Shown: piece after piece, positions 1 to 5,074 of the stretch | How positions within the stretch are numbered: position 1 is the first letter of the stretch | How the letters are laid out: each line of letters opens with the position of its first letter | From: Auritidibacter sp. Marseille-P8566 | GTDB lineage: Bacteria > Bacteroidota > Bacteroidia > Flavobacteriales > Flavobacteriaceae | Reading direction: 5' to 3' | DNA: 5,074 nt | Assembly (NCBI GenBank): GCA_943325595.2 | Contig: CALPQA020000190.1 | Location: 1-5,074, forward strand | Program-made: the position numbers and the translations under genes | The notes under the pieces: model-generated | Databases searched by the model: none | What the model was told of the DNA's origin: nothing | What the model saw: the letters and a program-made list of their open reading frames with translations, nothing else

Positions 1-1473
1 ATTGATTTGCAGATTTTGGAATTGGATAATCAAGAAAAATCAATTAAAAATACGGTTATAAATGCGGGAAAAATACATTTTGCATTATCACATTCAGAAG
101 GAAAATTATTGCTTTTTCAAAATACCAAAGAGCAAATTGAAAAGAACCAAAAAATACATTTACAAACATTCATTTGGAAAGAATTTAGTACAACAGATTT
201 TGACGCTTTCGAAAAACAACAACAAGCACAAGAACAGTTAGACTTGAATATTAAAGCGGCTGAAAGTAATGAAAAAACAGTTAGAAATGATATTGAAACC
301 GTTGCTAATGATTTGAAAATTCATACGGCAAACCAATCTAAAATCAAATCTGATATGGCTGCTGTTATAGGTGCTATTAATAACGAATTATCTCAATTAA
401 AAGTAATCTCATTTCAAGAGTATAAGGACAAAGATGTAGTTTTGATTCAATCTAAAAAAACTACTTTGGAAGCTGAAAATAGTAGAATAGCTACCGAATA
501 TAAGTCTAAATCAGATGAAATAGATACTGCAAAAAAGAATGCAGCGGAATTGAAAGGTCGTTTAACAACTCAAAAAGAAGTAGTAGATAAAAATGAGAAG
601 ACATTTAAAGATACTCAAGTAATAATAAATGATTTATTAATAAAACACCAATTTGATTCAATTGAAAGTGTTGAACTCATTCTTTTAAAATCTTTTGATA
701 CCAGTTCTGAAAATGAAAAAATAAAACAATTTGCCATTGATTTAGAAACCGCCAAAATTTTAGTTGAGGATTCAGAAAAATTAGTCGCTGGACAACAATT
801 CGATATTGTAATTTATCAAACTATAGAAATGCACGCTAAAACTGCCAAAGAAGCTGCAGATACACAATTAGGAATAGTAGCAACTTTAGTTAGTGAACTT
901 GAAAAAATGCAAGAAGAACTTGAGAAGAAAGCCGATTTAATTTCGCAATTTGCAGTTTTAGAATCCCGTGCTGCCAATCTTACAACATTAAATAATATGT
1001 TCAGTGGAAGTGGTTTTGTCAACTATGTTTCTAGTATTTATTTGCAAAACCTTGCCGATGTGGCCAATGTGCGCTTTCATCGTATGACTAAAAACCAATT
1101 GAGCTTACAAATTAATAGTTCCAATGAATTTGAAGTGATTGATTATTTAAATAATGGGGCCTCCAGAAGCGTAAAAACACTTTCGGGAGGACAAGGTTTT
1201 CAAGCGTCTCTTTGTTTGGCATTAGCCTTAGCAGAAAGCGTTCAATCTTTAAATAAAAACAACAAAAACTTCTTTTTTATTGACGAAGGTTTTGGGACTC
1301 AAGACCCAGATAGTGTGGCTGTTGTTTTTGAAACCCTACAATCCTTGTATAAAGAAAATAGAATTGTGGGCATCATTTCGCACGTTACGGAATTGCAAGA
1401 ACGTATTCCACGCTCTATAAATGTAGTTAAAGATGAGGAAAGAGGCAGTGAGATTAAAGAAAATTGGAATTGA
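1..1473 (+). CDS. sbcC: Exonuclease subunit SbcC (Rad50-like SMC-family ATPase), C-terminal part, 5' end outside the window
   Basis: SbcC is the ATPase of the SbcCD complex, which opens and trims DNA ends and hairpins with the SbcD nuclease (not visible here). The frame is open from base 1, so the 490 residues seen are a C-terminal fragment; the TTG at 7 is an internal leucine codon, not a start. Roughly bases 185-950 encode a charged Glu/Lys/Gln/Ala-rich coiled coil. The C-terminal ATPase lobe follows: ABC signature LSGGQ (1180-1194), Walker B FFFIDE (1270-1287), D-loop aspartate after GFGTQ (1303-1305) and H-loop histidine in IISHV (1381-1383). The tail ELQERIP resembles the end of E. coli SbcC. 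The N-terminal Walker A lobe and the CxxC zinc hook are not in the visible part; by comparison with E. coli SbcC, whose hook lies about 550 residues from the C-terminus, the hook should be just upstream. No frameshift is seen and the ATPase motifs are intact. SbcC is preferred over a generic SMC protein because of the GFGTQD and SHVTELQERIP blocks. Confidence 0.93.
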   Translation: MDLQILELDNQEKSIKNTVINAGKIHFALSHSEGKLLLFQNTKEQIEKNQKIHLQTFIWKEFSTTDFDAFEKQQQAQEQLDLNIKAAESNEKTVRNDIETVANDLKIHTANQSKIKSDMAAVIGAINNELSQLKVISFQEYKDKDVVLIQSKKTTLEAENSRIATEYKSKSDEIDTAKKNAAELKGRLTTQKEVVDKNEKTFKDTQVIINDLLIKHQFDSIESVELILLKSFDTSSENEKIKQFAIDLETAKILVEDSEKLVAGQQFDIVIYQTIEMHAKTAKEAADTQLGIVATLVSELEKMQEELEKKADLISQFAVLESRAANLTTLNNMFSGSGFVNYVSSIYLQNLADVANVRFHRMTKNQLSLQINSSNEFEVIDYLNNGASRSVKTLSGGQGFQASLCLALALAESVQSLNKNNKNFFFIDEGFGTQDPDSVAVVFETLQSLYKENRIVGIISHVTELQERIPRSINVVKDEERGSEIKENWN

Positions 1474-1475
1474 AA

Positions 1476-1491
1476 TAATACAGCTGTAATA
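1476..1491. promoter_or_regulatory. Imperfect palindrome in the sbcC to nuclease-helicase gap
   Basis: The 58-base gap between the first two genes contains a perfect 10-base palindrome, TACAGCTGTA (1479-1488). It extends to 16 bases (1476-1491) with one mismatched pair (A1478/A1489). It could be an operator half-site pair or a very weak hairpin. No T-run follows, so it is not a convincing terminator, and I see no Bacteroidota-type -7 box (TAnnTTTG) in the gap. A short palindrome in AT-rich DNA can arise by chance, so a function is only a possibility. Confidence 0.15.
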
Positions 1492-1531
1492 AAACATATT
1501 AAAACTAACTAACAAAAATCCTCATAACGCT

Positions 1532-4500
1532 ATGAAAAAGAGCAATAACCAAATCATTTTTTCACCTTCAGATTTAGCCAATCATATTAGCTGTAAACAT
1601 TTAACTAATTTGAATAAAAAGGCAGCATTAGGTGAATTAAAAAAGCCTGTCTACAAGAATAGAGTATTGGAGATGCTTAGAGAAAGGGGGATTAATTTTG
1701 AAGATGACTTTTTACAACAATTGCGTTCCGAAGGGAAAAATATTGTTGAGATAAACCCAGAAAATAGTAGCGCTGAGCAGGACACAATTGCTGCAATGAA
1801 AAACGGAGCAGATGTTATTTATCAAGCAAGACTTATTGATGAAGGTGCTTGGGGGGGCTGGGCTGACTTTATTTTAAAAGTAACATCACCTAGTGATTTA
1901 GGAGATTGGTCTTATGAAGTGTTAGATACAAAACTAGCTACTGAAACTCGAGCAGGTACAATTTTACAAATAGCACTGTACTCTGAAAAAATTGGAGCCA
2001 TTCAAGGAATTATGCCTGAAAAAATGTGGGTACAAAATCCTGAAGGTAAAATTGAATATCGAGTTGATGATTATATTTCTTTTGTAAGATTAACAAAAAG
2101 ACGTTTATTGGAAGCGATCCAAAATGAAAAAAACACCTATCCGGAACCAATAGCACACTGTGATATTTGTAATTGGTGGGAAGAATGTAATAAAAAAAGA
2201 AGGCAAGACGATCATCTTGGATTTGTTGCAGGAATTGGATCGGCACAAATAAAGGAAATACGAGCCAATAATGTGAATACTTTAAAAGAATTTGCACAAT
2301 GGGAAATTCCTGCTGATTTTTATCCAATAAAGGGTGCTGCTGATACCTACCGAAAGATAAGGGAACAAGCTAGAGTGCAATTTATTGGAAGAGAAGAAGC
2401 ACGGGATATATATGAAACTTTAGAGGTTGAACCAGAAAGAGGATTTAATAAATTGCCTGAACCCTCAAAATTGGACATCTATTTGGATTTAGAAGGTGAC
2501 CCGATGGTGGAGCCTGGCGGATTAGAATACTTATTTGGATGGTACTGTGAAGGACAATATTATCCAATTTGGGCAAAAAATGAAGAAGAAGAAAAGGCAG
2601 CTTTTGAGGAATTTGTAAAGTTCGCAATAGGAAAATTAGTAATAGACCCTACCCTACACATCTATCACTATGCGCCTTATGAAACCATTGCTTTTAAACG
2701 TATTATGAGTAAATACGCAACCTGCGAAAATGAAATAGACTCCTTTCTAAGAGCCCATAAATTTGTTGATTTATATGGTATCGTAAGACAATCGGTAAGA
2801 GCAAGTGTGGAAAAATATTCCATTAAAGATTTAGAAAAATTTTTCGAATATACTAGAGAAATGGATTTGAGAACTTTGTCTAAACTTAAAGCCGAATATG
2901 AATTTTTATTAGAAACACAAAAGCTCGAAGATGCTACAAAGGAAATGATTGATGGGATTCAATTGTACAATCAAGACGATTGCGTAAGTACGTATTATTT
3001 GCATATTTGGTTGGAGAAATTAAGAACAAGTTTGATAGCAAATGGGGAAGTAATTACCAGACCAGTAAGCATCAATGGAGAAGCAAGTGAAGATATTAAT
3101 GCGCATTTAGAAAGGATAAAACCTATTTTCGAAGCACTAATGGATGGAGTCTCCGAAAATAGTTCAGAGAGAATTACAAATGTTGACAAAGCAAAATTTA
3201 TATTGGCACACATGCTGAATTGGTACCGTCGGGAGAAAAAATCTTTTTGGTGGGAATACTTTAGATTAATGTCAATGCCAGCCGATGAATTAATTGAAGA
3301 AAGAGCAGCCTTAAGTTATCTGCAATTTACAGGGCAAACAGAAACTGTAAAAAGAAGTATAGTGGAAACCTATACATTTCCGCATCAAGAATCTGAAATT
3401 AAAAAGAATGCTAACGTTAAGAATCAAGATGGAGAAAGTGCTGGAACAATTGAAAGTATTGATTTAAAAAGTCGAGAAGTTAAAATTAAAAAAGGAGCAG
3501 CCAAGGCAGGGCAGCATCCTATATCTATTTTTCCATTTGAAGACATTAAAACTACTGATAAGGAAAATGCTATTATTAAAATGGCGGAGTGGATTGTAGA
3601 TTATGGTTTTGAATCGGATTTACCTAATTATAGAGCAGCTAGAGATTTATTGTTACGAAATTTACCAAGAACGAATGAGGTTGTCAAGAAAACGGACATT
3701 ACTTTAGAACTGGCTAAAGATTGGTCTTTAAAATTAGATAATTCGGTACTATCCATTCAAGGGCCTCCCGGTACAGGAAAGAGTTATACCGCCAGTAATA
3801 TGATTATAGACTTAATCAAGGCAAAGAAAAAAATTGGTGTAACGGCATTATCACACAAAGTAATTACAGGGCTACTAGAAAAAATTCAATCAGAAGCAGA
3901 TAAAGCCGGATTAAAAATAAACATGATACAAAAAGTGTCTGGTGGAGATGAAGCGGATTATCCTTGGCTAACTTTTTCGGATAATGCTAAAATGCTATCA
4001 CACATAGGAACGGCAAATGTAGTAGCGGGGACAAGTTTTATGTGGAGTACCGCTAATTATAATGAATCAGTTGATTATTTGTTTGTGGACGAAGCGGGGC
4101 AATTAGCTTTAATTGATACGCTTGCCATTTCATTATCAACTAAAAACATTATACTACTGGGTGACCCGCAACAACTTCAACAACCGCAACAAGGAGTGCA
4201 TCCAGAAGGAACTGAAGTTTCTGCACTAGAACATGTTATCAATGGGCATCAAACAATATCTCAAGAACAAGGTGTTTTTTTAAAAGAAACATGGAGGATG
4301 CATCCAACTATTTGTGCCTTTGATTCCGAATTATTTTATGAAAGTAAGTTAAGCGCAAGAGTTGAACTTACAAATCAGTCAATTATTGGAAATACTAAAT
4401 TTGCAGGTTCTGGATTATTCCACATAAGTGTAAATCATAAAGGCAATACAAACGCATCACAAGAAGAGGTAGATGAAATTATTAAGATAGTTCTGGAGCT

Positions 4501-4894
4501 TACTAAAGGAGATGTTAAATGGAATAATAGTGAAAATGTACAAACAGTAGTAACAAAGAATGATATTAAAATCATTTCTCCATATAATGCTCAAGTTCAG
4601 AGAATATTAGAACAAATTGAAGATGTATCGGTCGGCACTGTTGATAAGTTTCAAGGTCAAGAAGCACCCGTAATTATTTATTCAGTAGCTACATCTTCAC
4701 CAGAGGACGCTCCAAGAGGCATGGAGTTTTTATATTCTCCAAACAGATTTAATGTTGCGGTATCAAGAGCGAGAGGTATTTTTATTATGGTTTCAAATCC
4801 TTCTATTTTTGAACCTGATTGTAAATCACCTGAGCAAATTAAATTAGCAAATCCTTTTTGTAGGTTTACAGAACTTGCAAATACTATACTATAA
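1532..4894 (+). CDS. TM0106-type RecB-like nuclease fused to YprB-like RNase H-fold domain and DNA2/UPF1-like SF1 helicase
   Basis: A complete 1120-residue predicted cytoplasmic nuclease-helicase for DNA processing. Residues ~10-230 form a PD-(D/E)XK nuclease: GGWADF with D112, LDTK with D132 and K134, and QIALY with Q146 and Y150. C21 plus C210, C213 and C219 (C-x2-C-x5-C) match the Fe-S arrangement of AddB- and Cas4-type nucleases. Residues ~229-257 resemble a helix-hairpin-helix. Residues ~313-497 are a YprB-like RNase H-fold domain with DLEGDP (D319, E321), HYAPYE and YNQDDC (Y479, D483). The helicase occupies ~735-1095: Walker A GPPGTGKS (744-751), VDEAGQ (852-857), GDPQQL (877-882), WRMHP (921-925), VDKFQGQE (1037-1044) and VAVSRAR (1075-1081). 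Start: an in-frame TAA lies at 1490 and no other start codon lies between it and ATG 1532; no Shine-Dalgarno is visible. It sits 58 bases after sbcC and 16 before the next gene, suggesting co-transcription. Oddities: Phe at position 56, where relatives usually have His, and a G7 run in the nuclease motif. The family call is strong; the physiological role is unknown. Confidence 0.93.
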   Translation: MKKSNNQIIFSPSDLANHISCKHLTNLNKKAALGELKKPVYKNRVLEMLRERGINFEDDFLQQLRSEGKNIVEINPENSSAEQDTIAAMKNGADVIYQARLIDEGAWGGWADFILKVTSPSDLGDWSYEVLDTKLATETRAGTILQIALYSEKIGAIQGIMPEKMWVQNPEGKIEYRVDDYISFVRLTKRRLLEAIQNEKNTYPEPIAHCDICNWWEECNKKRRQDDHLGFVAGIGSAQIKEIRANNVNTLKEFAQWEIPADFYPIKGAADTYRKIREQARVQFIGREEARDIYETLEVEPERGFNKLPEPSKLDIYLDLEGDPMVEPGGLEYLFGWYCEGQYYPIWAKNEEEEKAAFEEFVKFAIGKLVIDPTLHIYHYAPYETIAFKRIMSKYATCENEIDSFLRAHKFVDLYGIVRQSVRASVEKYSIKDLEKFFEYTREMDLRTLSKLKAEYEFLLETQKLEDATKEMIDGIQLYNQDDCVSTYYLHIWLEKLRTSLIANGEVITRPVSINGEASEDINAHLERIKPIFEALMDGVSENSSERITNVDKAKFILAHMLNWYRREKKSFWWEYFRLMSMPADELIEERAALSYLQFTGQTETVKRSIVETYTFPHQESEIKKNANVKNQDGESAGTIESIDLKSREVKIKKGAAKAGQHPISIFPFEDIKTTDKENAIIKMAEWIVDYGFESDLPNYRAARDLLLRNLPRTNEVVKKTDITLELAKDWSLKLDNSVLSIQGPPGTGKSYTASNMIIDLIKAKKKIGVTALSHKVITGLLEKIQSEADKAGLKINMIQKVSGGDEADYPWLTFSDNAKMLSHIGTANVVAGTSFMWSTANYNESVDYLFVDEAGQLALIDTLAISLSTKNIILLGDPQQLQQPQQGVHPEGTEVSALEHVINGHQTISQEQGVFLKETWRMHPTICAFDSELFYESKLSARVELTNQSIIGNTKFAGSGLFHISVNHKGNTNASQEEVDEIIKIVLELTKGDVKWNNSENVQTVVTKNDIKIISPYNAQVQRILEQIEDVSVGTVDKFQGQEAPVIIYSVATSSPEDAPRGMEFLYSPNRFNVAVSRARGIFIMVSNPSIFEPDCKSPEQIKLANPFCRFTELANTIL
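1851..1857 (+). repeat. G7 homopolymer inside the nuclease active-site coding sequence
   Basis: Seven consecutive G bases encode part of W107-G108-G109, just before the catalytic D112 of the nuclease-helicase gene. The frame as given is intact. Loss of one G would bring TAA into frame at 1875-1877; gain of one G would bring TGA into frame at 1864-1866. Such a run is uncommon in DNA this AT-rich. It may be a slippage site or only the by-product of the Trp-Gly-Gly-Trp codons. Confidence 0.5.
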
Positions 4895-4910
4895 AACCAA
4901 CCACTCATCC

Positions 4911-5074
4911 ATGGAAAAAACACTATTAAAAAATTTCTTAGAGTTATATACTTTAAGCGATGACACATCAAAATGGTCGGTAACCAATTTTGCTAAAAAC
5001 CCACCACGTTTGTATCGTTTGCAAATGATAGCTGCAATATTGAAAGCATTAAAAATAGAGTGCTCGTATCAAGA
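4911..5074 (+). CDS. Unrecognised protein, N-terminal fragment cut by the right edge
   Basis: An open frame starts at ATG 4911, 16 bases after the stop of the nuclease-helicase gene, and stays open for 54 codons to the window end. The peptide begins MEKTLLKNFL and continues with a segment containing KWSVTNFAKNPPRLYRLQ, then a helix-like stretch MIAAILKALKIE and a cysteine. It shows no signal peptide or membrane segment, and composition and codon use match the genes upstream. As with the upstream gene, no Shine-Dalgarno precedes the start. The close spacing on the same strand suggests translation from the same transcript as the nuclease-helicase, so a role in the same pathway is plausible. I do not recognise the family; the visible part shows no ATPase, nuclease or DNA-binding motif, and the diagnostic domains may lie beyond the edge. 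Confidence 0.7.
   Translation, partial: MEKTLLKNFLELYTLSDDTSKWSVTNFAKNPPRLYRLQMIAAILKALKIECSYQ

Noticed and set aside
7..9. TTG at 7 as the true start of the first gene
   Set aside because: The frame is open to base 1, and an SbcC protein needs an N-terminal Walker A lobe that is absent here, so the gene must begin upstream of the window.
816..1022. Minus-strand open frame of 68 codons within the sbcC coiled-coil region
   Set aside because: It lies wholly inside the strong sbcC frame, is low-complexity (Ser/Ala/Phe-rich, the antisense of coiled-coil codons) and matches no family I recognise.
1504..1513. Short tandem repeat CTAAC-type (actaactaac) before the second gene
   Set aside because: Only two short units in AT-rich DNA; expected by chance and with no sign of function.
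2010..2627. Two minus-strand open frames (2010-2327 and 2445-2627) inside the nuclease-helicase gene
   Set aside because: Both are antisense to well-conserved motifs such as the cysteine cluster and DLEGDP, so the plus strand is clearly coding. Their translations look like random antisense sequence.
2995..3213. Minus-strand open frame of 72 codons
   Set aside because: It is buried in the linker of the nuclease-helicase gene with no independent support.
4895..4910. Terminator or promoter between the nuclease-helicase and the third gene
   Set aside because: The 16-base gap has no inverted repeat, no T-run and no room for a promoter.
4678..4971. Minus-strand open frame of 97 codons spanning the end of the nuclease-helicase gene and the start of the third gene
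   Set aside because: It is antisense to the SF1 helicase motif VI region and to the start of the next plus-strand gene, and shows no recognisable domain.

Overview
The window looks like part of a Bacteroidota genome, most likely a flavobacterium. It is AT-rich (about one third G+C by eye), its codons favour A/T endings, and the two visible start codons lack a Shine-Dalgarno sequence and have A-rich leaders, as is common in that phylum. The assignment rests on composition and style only.

Layout: three genes lie on the + strand and almost fill the window. (1) Bases 1-1473 are the C-terminal half of an SbcC/Rad50-type ATPase, cut by the left edge: a long coiled coil followed by the C-terminal ATPase lobe. 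(2) After a 58-base gap, 1532-4894 is a complete 1120-residue protein of the TM0106-type RecB-like nuclease family. It joins a PD-(D/E)XK nuclease with a four-cysteine Fe-S-type signature, a small HhH-like segment, a YprB-like RNase H-fold (DEDD-type) domain and a complete UPF1/DNA2-like SF1 helicase. (3) After 16 bases an unrecognised gene starts at 4911 and runs off the right edge. There is no gene-free stretch longer than 58 bases, and I saw no RNA gene, mobile element, CRISPR array or convincing terminator.

How they may work together: SbcC (with SbcD, not visible) binds and processes DNA ends and hairpins. The second protein carries the parts needed to unwind and cut DNA, in an arrangement recalling Dna2 or AddAB. 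The shared strand, short gaps and lack of terminators suggest one transcription unit for DNA-end processing. Whether that serves housekeeping repair or defence against foreign DNA cannot be decided from this window. The unknown third gene and whatever lies to either side would be the best evidence.
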